Origin: Acetobacter sp.
GTDB lineage: Bacteria; Pseudomonadota; Alphaproteobacteria; RF32; CAG-239
Direction: 5' to 3'
DNA length: 14,174 bases
NCBI GenBank assembly: GCA_023665325.1
Contig: JAMPED010000014.1
Coordinates: forward strand, 4,838 to 19,011
The position numbers were made by a program, and so were the translations under genes. The notes under the pieces are model-generated. The model did no database searches, was not told the origin of the DNA, and saw nothing but the letters and a program-made list of their open reading frames with translations. Position 1 is the first letter of the stretch; each line of letters opens with the position of its first letter. Positions 6,019-12,638 of this stretch are shown piece after piece.

Positions 6019-6507
6019 ATGCTGAAACTTAAAAGATTTTTGGGGCTGTTTGTGTTGTTGTTACTTGCAGCGTGTACACGTGAATATGTGTATGCCGTGC
6101 CGCCAGCAGGAATGAAATGTAAAGAAAGTCCAAAAGAAGAAGAGATTTGGGCGGTGACAGCAGTTGCCCGTTCAGGGTTAAATTATTGTCCGAATAATCG
6201 CAATTGTACAAGTGAGGCTTTGTTGCCTCCACAGCCTTGTGAGCAGCCGATGCCGACGTATTATGATGATATTTCGGAGTTGACAGTTGCAGAAGGTGTG
6301 TTGCTTATTCATCCTTATACACGGACAAAAGTTTTGTGCTATGATCAACAAGGTTTGACGGCAGTGGATTGTGCGGAGCAGTTTCGTGCAGCAGGGTATA
6401 TTCTAATTACAGATATTCCGCAGTTTGCAGGACGATATGACTTTTTGCGTGATGGTTCATATCCAGCAAGGCGGTGGCGTAATGGTGAGAAAATTCCTCG
6501 GTGGTAA
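6019..6507 (+). CDS. Small predicted lipoprotein, 162 aa
   Basis: Residues 1-18 are a lipoprotein signal peptide, with two early basic residues, a Leu-rich core and lipobox LAAC. Signal peptidase II should cut before Cys19, leaving a membrane-anchored periplasmic protein. The mature chain has further cysteines at spaced positions (KCKE, YCPNNRNC, QPCEQP, VLCYDQ, VDCAEQ), consistent with disulfides. Its C-terminal segment ends RYDFLRDGSYPARRWR. I do not recognise the family. The start is the first ATG of the frame and gives a complete signal peptide, but its RBS (GAGCGG) is weak. The gene is flanked by a repeat cluster and by its own terminator at 6513-6537, so it is probably a single-gene transcript. 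Confidence 0.85.
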   Translation: MLKLKRFLGLFVLLLLAACTREYVYAVPPAGMKCKESPKEEEIWAVTAVARSGLNYCPNNRNCTSEALLPPQPCEQPMPTYYDDISELTVAEGVLLIHPYTRTKVLCYDQQGLTAVDCAEQFRAAGYILITDIPQFAGRYDFLRDGSYPARRWRNGEKIPRW

Positions 6508-6512
6508 TTGTG

Positions 6513-6537
6513 AATCCTCCATAATGGGGGATTTTTT
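6513..6537 (+). terminator. Intrinsic terminator of the lipoprotein gene
   Basis: AATCCTCC pairs with GGGGGATT (one U-G) around ATAAT, followed by a T-run ending at 6537. It begins six bases after the stop codon. Confidence 0.85.
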
Positions 6538-6560
6538 ATGTGTAATGGATAAAAATATAC

Positions 6561-6589
6561 TTGACATTGTTTTTATTTTGTTCTATTTG
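6561..6589 (+). promoter_or_regulatory. Sigma-70-like promoter for yifB
   Basis: Consensus TTGACA (6561-6566), a 17-bp spacer and TATTTG (6584-6589). It lies between the upstream terminator and the yifB start at 6623 and gives a short leader of about 25 nt. Confidence 0.6.
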
Positions 6590-6622
6590 TGGCTTAGTAC
6601 TAAATAAATAAGGAATAAAAAG

Positions 6623-8143
6623 ATGGTATGCTGTGTGAAAACAGCGGCGCTTTCAGGAATTACGGCGCAAATTGTTGAGGTTCAGGTGAGTATTGGCTCT
6701 GGAATGCCTGCGTTTGTAATTGTGGGATTACCGGATAAAGCTGTTAATGAGAGTAGAGAGCGTGTACGCGCGGTTTTTGCAGCACTTGGGGTTGAATTTC
6801 CACACGGACGGATTATTGTCAATCTTACACCAGCGGATTTGTTGAAAGAAGGAACGCATTATGATTTACCGATTGCACTTGGGGTATTGGGGGCAATGGG
6901 GAGTATCGAGGCTGAAAAATTAAAACCGTTTTTATTTATGGGCGCATTGGGGCTTTCTGGTAAAGTGGAAGCAGTGGCAGGTGTCTTGCCGGCAGCAATG
7001 CGGGCAACGGGAGAAAATTTGGGAATTGTCTGTCCATACGATAATGGTGGTGAAGCGGCGTGGAGCGGTAATGCTCATATTTTGCCCGTGGAGCATATTT
7101 TAGAGTTGTTAAATTATTTTAAAGGGACGGCGATGATTGCGCCACCACAAAAACCGGAAATTCAAAAACGCGGATATGCACTTGATATGGCGGATGTGAA
7201 AGGGCAGGAAAGTGCTAAGCGGGCGATGTTGATTGCTGCAGCTGGTGGACATAATTTATTGATGGTTGGTCCTCCGGGGAGTGGTAAGACAATGTTGGCG
7301 GAACGATTGAATACGATTTTGCCTGAGATGACTGCTGAAGAGGCTTTAGAAACGGCAATGATACATTCAGTAGCAGGAATGTTGCAGAATTCAATAGATT
7401 TTTGTCGTCCGTTTCGGGCACCGCACCATAGTGCTTCAACACCGGCTTTAGTTGGTGGTGGGCGCAAAGGGGTTCCTGGGGAAATATCTTTGGCGCATAA
7501 TGGGGTTTTGTTTTTAGATGAGTTGCCAGAGTTTGCAAGAACAACATTGGATGCGCTTCGTCAGCCTTTAGAAAGTAAAAAAGCGGTAATTGCACGGGTG
7601 ATGGCTCATACGGAATATCCAGCAGCGTTTCAATTGGTGGCGGCGATGAATCCTTGCCGTTGTGGTTATCTGGGGACTAAAGAAAGGATGTGTCCACGGG
7701 CGCCGAACTGTGCTGCAGAATATTTAGGTAAATTATCTGGTCCGTTTTTGGATAGGTTTGATATGCAAATTGAAGTGCCAGCTGTTAATCCGTACGATTT
7801 GACGTCTAATGAAAAGGGAACAAGTTCGGCAGAAATGTTGCGGCGGGTGAAAGCTGTTCGGCAAATTTGTGCGGAACGACTCGATAAATTGGGGGAGAAA
7901 ACAATGCTTACAAATGCAGAATTAAAAGGAGAAGTTTTAGAAAAAATTTTGGATTTGGATGCGGGATTACGTCAATTTGCTGCTGAATCGGCTGAAAAGT
8001 GCGGGTTGACAGCAAGAAGTTTAATGCGCATTTTGCGGTTAGCAAGAACAATTGCGGACTTGCAAAATGAAAAAAAGGTGTCTAAAATGCATTTGATTGA
8101 AGCTTTGTCTTATAGACATCGGCTTTTCAAAAAACCATATTAG
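6623..8143 (+). CDS. yifB: YifB/ComM-family Mg-chelatase-like AAA+ ATPase, 506 aa
   Basis: Members of this family (ComM in naturally transformable bacteria) are hexameric AAA+ helicases that extend branch migration of incoming single-stranded DNA during transformation. Many non-competent bacteria also carry one. Domains in order: an N-terminal Lon-protease-like ChlI fold (about 20-145, with VNLTPADLLKEGTHYDLPIA), an AAA+ core with Walker A GPPGSGKT (216-223), FRAPHHSAS (264-272), Walker B VLFLDELPEF (295-304) and SGPFLDRFD (372-380), then a C-terminal helical lid. Four cysteines (345, 347, 357, 363) in the NPCRCGY region match the potential metal-binding insertion found in many family members but replaced in E. 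coli YifB. The ATG follows AAGGAATAAAAAG. The gene lies 13 bp ahead of the 814-aa exported protein and is probably co-transcribed with it. Length is typical and no damage is seen. Confidence 0.95.
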   Translation: MVCCVKTAALSGITAQIVEVQVSIGSGMPAFVIVGLPDKAVNESRERVRAVFAALGVEFPHGRIIVNLTPADLLKEGTHYDLPIALGVLGAMGSIEAEKLKPFLFMGALGLSGKVEAVAGVLPAAMRATGENLGIVCPYDNGGEAAWSGNAHILPVEHILELLNYFKGTAMIAPPQKPEIQKRGYALDMADVKGQESAKRAMLIAAAGGHNLLMVGPPGSGKTMLAERLNTILPEMTAEEALETAMIHSVAGMLQNSIDFCRPFRAPHHSASTPALVGGGRKGVPGEISLAHNGVLFLDELPEFARTTLDALRQPLESKKAVIARVMAHTEYPAAFQLVAAMNPCRCGYLGTKERMCPRAPNCAAEYLGKLSGPFLDRFDMQIEVPAVNPYDLTSNEKGTSSAEMLRRVKAVRQICAERLDKLGEKTMLTNAELKGEVLEKILDLDAGLRQFAAESAEKCGLTARSLMRILRLARTIADLQNEKKVSKMHLIEALSYRHRLFKKPY

Positions 8144-8156
8144 GAGAACAAATAAT

Positions 8157-10601
8157 ATGTCAGCGACAAATGTTTTGAAAAAAATATTCTGCGGTATATT
8201 TGCACTCGGGCTCGTTTTTGGGGCTTTGAATGTTATTGCCGCAACGCCTGACTGTCCGGACTGTCCGGCTGATAAAGACGGCAGTATTTTCCCCGGAGGG
8301 TCGTGCGAAAATTGTGGTAGCGCTACTGTTGAAGTAGAAGATAAAGATGGTAGTATTTTCCCTGGCGGAAGTTGTGACCGTTGTAGTGCTAGCCGCAAAT
8401 CAGATAAAAAAGTACGTATTGTGGATGGACCTCGTCAGCGTGTTTGTGAAAGTTGTCCACAGCCAGAGTTTCGTACAAGAAATTATGTTTTTGCTCAGCC
8501 AAGATATAAAAGCGATGCTGCGAATCGTAATTGTTGCGATTTAGCTCCTTTTGCGCTGACGTATGTAGACTTTAAACTTAATAACCAAGAAGGATATAAT
8601 CCATATTCTGGACACGTTGGAAATTATCGTTTTCGTATTTTTGGCTGCCGTCGGGCATCTAAAAAGGCTTTCTTAAATCACGGTCGTGTTATTCAGAAGG
8701 ATATGGCTTTCAATCAGGTTTTCAGTAAAGCTGCTGATAAATGTTACAAAGTAATGGAAATTCCGACAGATGTATGCTTGGCTGATACCAATGTTAAATT
8801 GCCAGAATATGCATTAACGGCAGAGGTTACAAACTTCTTTATGAATGTTTGTGATGAATATGATTGGGATAAGGCTAAAAAGGCGAATAAACGCAATGGT
8901 ACAGCAGAGATGACAATTACTTGGCGTTTGATGAATTTGAGCCAAAGTAAGGTTTATTGGAAAGGTGTTACTACTGGATATGCTGAAGTTGAAAACGGAG
9001 TATATGAAGGTGAAGTGAAACTTGCTGAAGAAGCATTTGCAGATGCGGCTGCAAGACTTTCTTCTTTGCCAGGGTTTGAGGAGCAGTTGAAAATGCGTAT
9101 TTCAGCTGAGGAAATTGCTCAGGAACGTGCAGCTTTGGTGGCGTTTGATGAAAAGTTTAATCCGGGTAAATGTAACTTTGCAAAAGAAGTTGAATATACA
9201 CACTCTTGTGATTATGCACCACAGCCACAGTGTCCAGCGGTTCCTCGTCCGATGTGTCCGTGTGCGGTTCAGCAACCTTGTGTTTGTACACAACCTGTAT
9301 GTTCTTGTCCGCCGGTTAATTGTCCGTGTGCTCCAGCAAAACCAAAAGTTGAAGAGTTTGTTGATGTGAAAACACAAACAACTACGGTTGAAAAGAAATT
9401 TATTACCACAACCAGAGTAGAAACTCCTGCACCAGTTTGTAGACAAGTTTGTGTTCCGGTTTGTCCGAAAAAGAAGACTGTGACAACAACAACGACGACT
9501 GTTACAACAGTTGAAGAAGAGGGGTGTCCTGTACAATGCTCTCAGAAATGTGAGCAGCCGAAGTGTAGAAAAGTTTGCACAGAGACTTGTGAAGAAGGTA
9601 GAAAAGAATGTTCGACCGAATGTGTTGAAGATTGCACCGAAAAGACAATTGTTGAAGAGCCGGTTAAGGTTGTAGAAACAGTTGTAAGTGTTCCTGTTAT
9701 TGAAGAAAATGGTGGCGTTGAAGTTGAAAACAAATCCATTGCTTCTCAGATTGAGGAAGATGGCGGTGTTACGGATAGTTATCGTGTTTATGAGAACTGC
9801 ATTGATGAAAAAGGTGATGTTATTTCTGATGGCAGCTGTACTGTGATTGACGATAACTGGGTTGATTTAGATGGTTATACGGTTGATTCTAAATTATGTA
9901 TTGTAGATCGTCCGCCATATTCTGAATTGAGCCCTGAGAATATGCTTAAAATTCGTGGCGCAGTGGTTGATATTGTTAATGCAAAGGGGAGTGAAGGTAA
10001 AGGTTTGATTATTTCAGATTCCTTTATTCTTACTTCTGCAGGTTTAGTTAATAAACTGAATAATACATACGATGTTAAAACAATGAATGGTGAAACTTTG
10101 AAAGCTAAGGCTGTTAGAGTGAACCCGAGTAAAAACATTGCTTTGATGCATTTGGATAGACCGGTTGCATATACCCCATTATCATTGAACCTTGAGTTGC
10201 CTGCAATTGATCAAGAAGGTTTTATTGCTTTGGGTAATGAAGGTGAAGGTTCAAAGAACTATATGGATGATAATGGTAAAATTTATGGTTATCGTTATTC
10301 AGATTCATTAGGAACAGAGATTATTGTTGATACACTGGTACAAAAAGTTTCAACGGGCAGTGTGTTAATTGATAAGCTTGGAACGGTTAACGGTATTTCT
10401 AACTCCGGAAAGCAGACTGAAGATGGGATGGATTTGTTCATTCCGACAGAAACAGCTTTACGTAGTGTGGGCTTGACTATTTGTGAAAAACTTTATGAGA
10501 AGAAGAGCCCTTGGGAAAAGACTGTTTATAAGCCGGTAACGGAAAAAATTAAGCAGGAAACAAAAGCACCTGAGGCAATGGCTAAGGGTGACCGCAAGTA
10601 G
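8157..10601 (+). CDS. Exported Cys-rich multidomain protein with an inactive HtrA/trypsin-like C-terminal domain, 814 aa
   Basis: The start is placed at 8157, not at the in-frame ATG at 8097. AGGAG (8142-8146) precedes it, it does not overlap yifB, and it gives a clean signal peptide (residues 1-28, cut near VIA-ATP). Next come two copies of DKDGSIFPGGSC (about 39-73, 23-residue period). A globular region (about 125-300) has an alpha/beta look like periplasmic CsgG/ABC-auxiliary-type domains (low confidence). A Pro/Cys-rich spacer (351-392) uses CPC, CVC and CSC motifs, followed by a Thr-rich linker and a second Cys cluster (427-494). The C-terminal domain (about 598-775) aligns by eye with HtrA-type serine proteases: GKGLIISDSFILTSAGLV, KNIALMHL, ALGNEGEG, STGSVLIDKLGTVNGI. 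The positions of catalytic His, Asp and Ser appear to be Gly629, Asn660 and Thr733, so it should be a pseudo-protease. Likely periplasmic or surface-located, heavily disulfide-bonded. Its association with yifB is unexplained. Confidence 0.85.
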   Translation: MSATNVLKKIFCGIFALGLVFGALNVIAATPDCPDCPADKDGSIFPGGSCENCGSATVEVEDKDGSIFPGGSCDRCSASRKSDKKVRIVDGPRQRVCESCPQPEFRTRNYVFAQPRYKSDAANRNCCDLAPFALTYVDFKLNNQEGYNPYSGHVGNYRFRIFGCRRASKKAFLNHGRVIQKDMAFNQVFSKAADKCYKVMEIPTDVCLADTNVKLPEYALTAEVTNFFMNVCDEYDWDKAKKANKRNGTAEMTITWRLMNLSQSKVYWKGVTTGYAEVENGVYEGEVKLAEEAFADAAARLSSLPGFEEQLKMRISAEEIAQERAALVAFDEKFNPGKCNFAKEVEYTHSCDYAPQPQCPAVPRPMCPCAVQQPCVCTQPVCSCPPVNCPCAPAKPKVEEFVDVKTQTTTVEKKFITTTRVETPAPVCRQVCVPVCPKKKTVTTTTTTVTTVEEEGCPVQCSQKCEQPKCRKVCTETCEEGRKECSTECVEDCTEKTIVEEPVKVVETVVSVPVIEENGGVEVENKSIASQIEEDGGVTDSYRVYENCIDEKGDVISDGSCTVIDDNWVDLDGYTVDSKLCIVDRPPYSELSPENMLKIRGAVVDIVNAKGSEGKGLIISDSFILTSAGLVNKLNNTYDVKTMNGETLKAKAVRVNPSKNIALMHLDRPVAYTPLSLNLELPAIDQEGFIALGNEGEGSKNYMDDNGKIYGYRYSDSLGTEIIVDTLVQKVSTGSVLIDKLGTVNGISNSGKQTEDGMDLFIPTETALRSVGLTICEKLYEKKSPWEKTVYKPVTEKIKQETKAPEAMAKGDRK

Positions 10602-10623
10602 TTCTTGATGGTTTTTGAAAAGG

Positions 10624-10654
10624 AAAGAGGTGGCGTTTGCCGCCTCTTTTTTTT
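10624..10654 (+). terminator. Intrinsic terminator after the exported Cys-rich gene
   Basis: AAAGAGGTGGC pairs with GCCGCCTCTTT around a GTTT loop, with a T-run to 10654. The strong GC stem and T8 make this one of the clearest terminators in the window. It closes the yifB operon. Confidence 0.9.
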
Positions 10655-10657
10655 GCG

Positions 10658-10690
10658 TCATTGCGAGGGCTTTAGCCTGTGGCAATCCAG
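10658..10690. repeat. Family B palindromic repeat (TCATTGCGAG...GCAATCCAG)
   Basis: ATTGC and GCAAT ends flank a GGCT/AGCC stem. This end sequence belongs to a kind of short intergenic palindrome seen in many bacteria. Related copies here lie at 10786-10829, 10986-11118 and (left half only) 12511-12545. Confidence 0.7.
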
Positions 10691-10718
10691 AGGATGAGAG
10701 TTTGCGTTTGGAGCGAGG

Positions 10719-10765
10719 AGATCCCTTGACTCGGGCAGCAGAGCTGGCTGCCCGAGAGGGATGAC
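10719..10765. repeat. Family A hairpin, long-arm type
   Basis: ATCCCTTGA is followed by arm CTCGGGCAGC (10730-10739), a 7-nt loop, arm GCTGCCCGAG (10747-10756) and AGGGATGAC. The arms are perfectly complementary and differ from those at 5771 and 12771. Confidence 0.85.
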
Positions 10766-10785
10766 GTGTAAGGTGTGTTTTTTAT

Positions 10786-10829
10786 GGATTGCCGTGTCGC
10801 TTGTGCCTTACGGCGGCGCTCGCAATGAC
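10786..10829. repeat. Family B palindromic repeat, inverted relative to the copy at 10658
   Basis: GGATTGCC to GCAATGAC, with an internal GCCGT (10791-10795) / ACGGC (10810-10814) stem. Confidence 0.7.
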
Positions 10830-10847
10830 GGTGCTCTTGGAGCGAGG

Positions 10848-10886
10848 AGATCCCTTGACGAATGGCGTTGCCATTCGAGGGATGAC
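10848..10886. repeat. Family A hairpin, short-arm type
   Basis: ATCCCTTGA, arm CGAATGGC (10859-10866), loop GTT, arm GCCATTCG (10870-10877), AGGGATGAC. An identical hairpin is at 11136-11174. Confidence 0.85.
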
Positions 10887-10893
10887 AGTGGAG

Positions 10894-10969
10894 GAGAGTA
10901 TGGTCTTGTTTCTTTTAATATGTCATCGCTCTGAACGAAGTGAAGTCAAGCGATCTCGTGAGAGTATAG
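10894..10969. repeat. Family C element (66-bp period) with flanking direct repeats
   Basis: GAGAGTATGG (10894-10903) and GAGAGTATAG (10960-10969) bracket a core containing TTTCTTTTAATATGTCATCG and ATCGCT ... AGCGAT. The same layout, with the same 66-bp distance, occurs at 12639, 12815 and 12990. Confidence 0.8.
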
Positions 10970-10985
10970 TATGGTATTTATTTAT

Positions 10986-11118
10986 GGATTGCGCCGCTAC
11001 GGAAAACGGAGTTTTCCTACTTGCGCGAACAACTAAACGTTGCTGTGGTCGTTCCTCCCTAGCAACGTTAAGAGAAGTTTGCCACGCGCTTGTGCCTTAC
11101 GGTTGCGCTCGCAATGAC
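10986..11118. repeat. Composite family B repeat with other palindromes nested inside
   Basis: The ends GGATTGCG and GCAATGAC match family B, but the element is about 90 bp longer than the others. The extra sequence holds GGAAAAC-GGA-GTTTTCC (11001-11017) and AACGTTGCT / AGCAACGTT (11036-11044 with 11061-11069). This looks like palindromes inserted into, or recombined with, an older family B copy. Confidence 0.7.
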
Positions 11119-11135
11119 GGTGCGCTTGGGGCGGG

Positions 11136-11218
11136 AGATCCCTTGACGAATGGCGTTGCCATTCGAGGGATGACATAGAGAAGAGAGAGGGATGACATAG
11201 AGAAGAGAGAGGGATGAC
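11136..11218. repeat. Family A hairpin followed by two 22-bp tandem repeats of its right end
   Basis: The short-arm A hairpin (11136-11174, arms CGAATGGC / GCCATTCG) is followed by two identical 22-bp units at 11175-11196 and 11197-11218. Each unit starts ATAGAGAAGAG and ends AGGGATGAC. The tandem units reuse the A-family terminus without its left arm. Confidence 0.85.
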
Positions 11219-11272
11219 ATAGAAAAGTGTGAACTTTTTTGATGGGGGGAGTTTGAAGTATAGTTGAAGGGG

Positions 11273-11314
11273 AACTGCTTAAAAAAAACGGTCGTTTTTT
11301 TTGAGCAGTTTTTT
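11273..11314 (+). terminator. Long T-rich hairpin upstream of the glycosyltransferase gene
   Basis: AACTGCT (11273-11279) pairs with AGCAGTT (11304-11310). An interior A8/T8 helix closed by C-G around GGTC extends it to about 17 bp with one U-G. A T-run follows. It insulates the glycosyltransferase promoter from transcription through the repeats. No gene ends immediately upstream. Confidence 0.65.
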
Positions 11315-11382
11315 GTGTATAAATATTTGGTGATTATAGATAGTTAGAAATATCTAAAGTAGATACTTTTAAACGACCGTTT
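11286..11382. promoter_or_regulatory. Pair of quasi-palindromic 12-mers flanking the glycosyltransferase promoter
   Basis: AAACGGTCGTTT (11286-11297) and its exact reverse complement AAACGACCGTTT (11371-11382) lie on either side of the putative promoter. Each is an AAACG-NN-CGTTT dyad, as expected for a dimeric repressor site. The upstream copy is also the tip of the terminator hairpin, so coincidence with that structure is possible. Confidence 0.35.
11313..11340 (+). promoter_or_regulatory. Possible promoter of the glycosyltransferase gene
   Basis: TTGTGT (11313-11318), a 16-bp spacer and TATAGA (11335-11340). Initiation near 11347 would give a leader of about 58 nt that includes overlapping small stems (TAGATA/TATCTA and ATCTA/TAGAT) and the second 12-mer dyad. 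Confidence 0.45.
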
Positions 11383-11404
11383 AAATTAAACAGATAGGAG
11401 TTTT

Positions 11405-12454
11405 ATGGTGGTAAAATTTTCGGTGATTATTCCGGTTTATAACGTAGCGAAATATTTGCCAGAGTGCTTGGATAGTATTTTGGGGCAAAGTTTTGCAGAT
11501 ATTGAAGTTATTGCTGTTGATGATGGCAGTCGGGATGAAAGCGGACTAATTTTGGACGATTATGCAACAAGAGATAAGCGGCTTAAAGTTATACATCAGG
11601 AAAATGCTGGAGTTTCAGTGGCACGTAATGTTGGTCTTATGGCGGCTCGAGGGGAATATATCAGCTTTGTTGATGGAGATGATTATATCGCACCTGAGAT
11701 GTATGAGGAATTAGCGCGAGAAGTGCAAAAAGCACCAGATGCTGATATTTTTGTTTTTGGGGTTTCTAATGTGTGTGGTGCAGATGTGCGCGTTAATAAA
11801 GGGTTGGTCGAGAAACTAGCTGAATATGCGCAAACAGTTTGTTCTAAAAAGACATTTGTAATGGAATTAGGTGGGAGTGTATGGACTAAAATTTTTAAAC
11901 GTAGCTTTATTGAGGCGCATAATATTCGTTTTGCGGAAGGGGTTGCTGTGGCGGAAGATGGATTATTTTGTACGGAATGCGCTGTGTATCATCCTGTGGT
12001 GTCTGTGTTGGCTAAGAATTATTATTTTTATCGTATTTTTCGTGAAAATTCGACAATGGCTGCGCAATATGAATTGGATAAAGAATTGGCTTGTCGTGAT
12101 TATATGATTAAGCAATCCTATTATCAGGATGCTGTGCGTGAAGATAAGCTGATGATGGATGTGAAAATTTGTGCTAATTTGCTATATCGTTATGAATTGC
12201 TTTCGTATGAAAAACGGTTGGCGAATTTACCTCATTTGGAAACGTATCAAAAATATCTTCAAGGGGAATATAGTGAGAATGAACTATTTGCAGAGCCTCA
12301 GTATAAGCGGTTAGAGCAATATATTAAGATGCGTGGAAAAGAATGGATAAGTTTTTGGCAACAAATTTTTTCGATTAAAAATACGCGCGATAAAAGGCAT
12401 AAAGAAGTGCGTGTGTTGGGGATGTTGTTTGTTATTAAAAGAAAGAACGCATAA
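11405..12454 (+). CDS. Family 2 glycosyltransferase, 349 aa
   Basis: A GT-A-fold inverting glycosyltransferase that transfers a sugar from a nucleotide donor, probably to a cell-surface polysaccharide or LPS. Visible family motifs: the N-terminal strand FSVIIPVYNVAKYLPECLDS (5-24), VDDGSRDES (38-46), the stretch HQENAGVSVARNVGL (64-78), metal-binding DGDD (90-93) and an AEDGLF segment (183-188) in the catalytic-base region. No membrane segment is seen, so it is probably a cytoplasmic or membrane-peripheral enzyme. The ATG at 11405 follows TAGGAG closely. Acceptor and donor cannot be told from sequence. The gene stands alone between two repeat mosaics rather than in a polysaccharide cluster, and its stop codon lies inside a repeat word (12449-12460). 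Base use is similar to its neighbours. Confidence 0.93.
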   Translation: MVVKFSVIIPVYNVAKYLPECLDSILGQSFADIEVIAVDDGSRDESGLILDDYATRDKRLKVIHQENAGVSVARNVGLMAARGEYISFVDGDDYIAPEMYEELAREVQKAPDADIFVFGVSNVCGADVRVNKGLVEKLAEYAQTVCSKKTFVMELGGSVWTKIFKRSFIEAHNIRFAEGVAVAEDGLFCTECAVYHPVVSVLAKNYYFYRIFRENSTMAAQYELDKELACRDYMIKQSYYQDAVREDKLMMDVKICANLLYRYELLSYEKRLANLPHLETYQKYLQGEYSENELFAEPQYKRLEQYIKMRGKEWISFWQQIFSIKNTRDKRHKEVRVLGMLFVIKRKNA

Positions 12455-12477
12455 CTTTAGCTGCGGGTGACAGTGGT

Positions 12478-12507
12478 GCGGGCAATAAGGATGTGGCTCG
12501 CTTTTTT
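12478..12507 (+). terminator. Probable terminator of the glycosyltransferase gene
   Basis: GCGGGC (12478-12483) pairs with GCTCGC (12496-12501), one G-U, around a 12-nt loop, followed by T6. It is weaker than the others because of the large loop. Confidence 0.45.
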
Positions 12508-12510
12508 ATA

Positions 12511-12630
12511 CGTTATTGCGAGGAGTGCGGTGGCGCACAGCCAACGTGCGACGTGGCACGGGCATAACATTGGCTGCGGTGTGGGGTGAGGAGATCCCTT
12601 GACGGCTTGCGTGGCAAGCCGAGGGATGAC
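12511..12630. repeat. Half family B element, D-like hairpins and a short-arm family A hairpin
   Basis: ATTGCGAGGAG starts a family B left half without its right half. GTGCG (12525-12529) / CGCAC (12534-12538) and GTGC/GCAC near 12546-12559 are small stems. GGGCATAACATTGGCTGCGG follows. The A hairpin (12592-12630) has arms CGGCTTGC (12603-12610) and GCAAGCCG (12614-12621) around GTG. Confidence 0.75.
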
Positions 12631-12638
12631 GGGGGAAA

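Noticed and set aside
8097..8156. Upstream in-frame ATG giving an 834-aa version of the exported protein
   Set aside because: It overlaps the end of yifB, has no RBS and would put 20 mostly polar residues before a good signal peptide. The ATG at 8157 has AGGAG and a clean signal sequence.
10789..11178. 129-codon plus-strand open frame
   Set aside because: It spans five palindromic repeats, and the translated sequence repeats itself because the DNA repeats do. Repeat-derived, not a gene.
11175..11218. CRISPR-like short repeat array
   Set aside because: Only two directly abutting identical 22-bp units with no spacers, and no cas genes.
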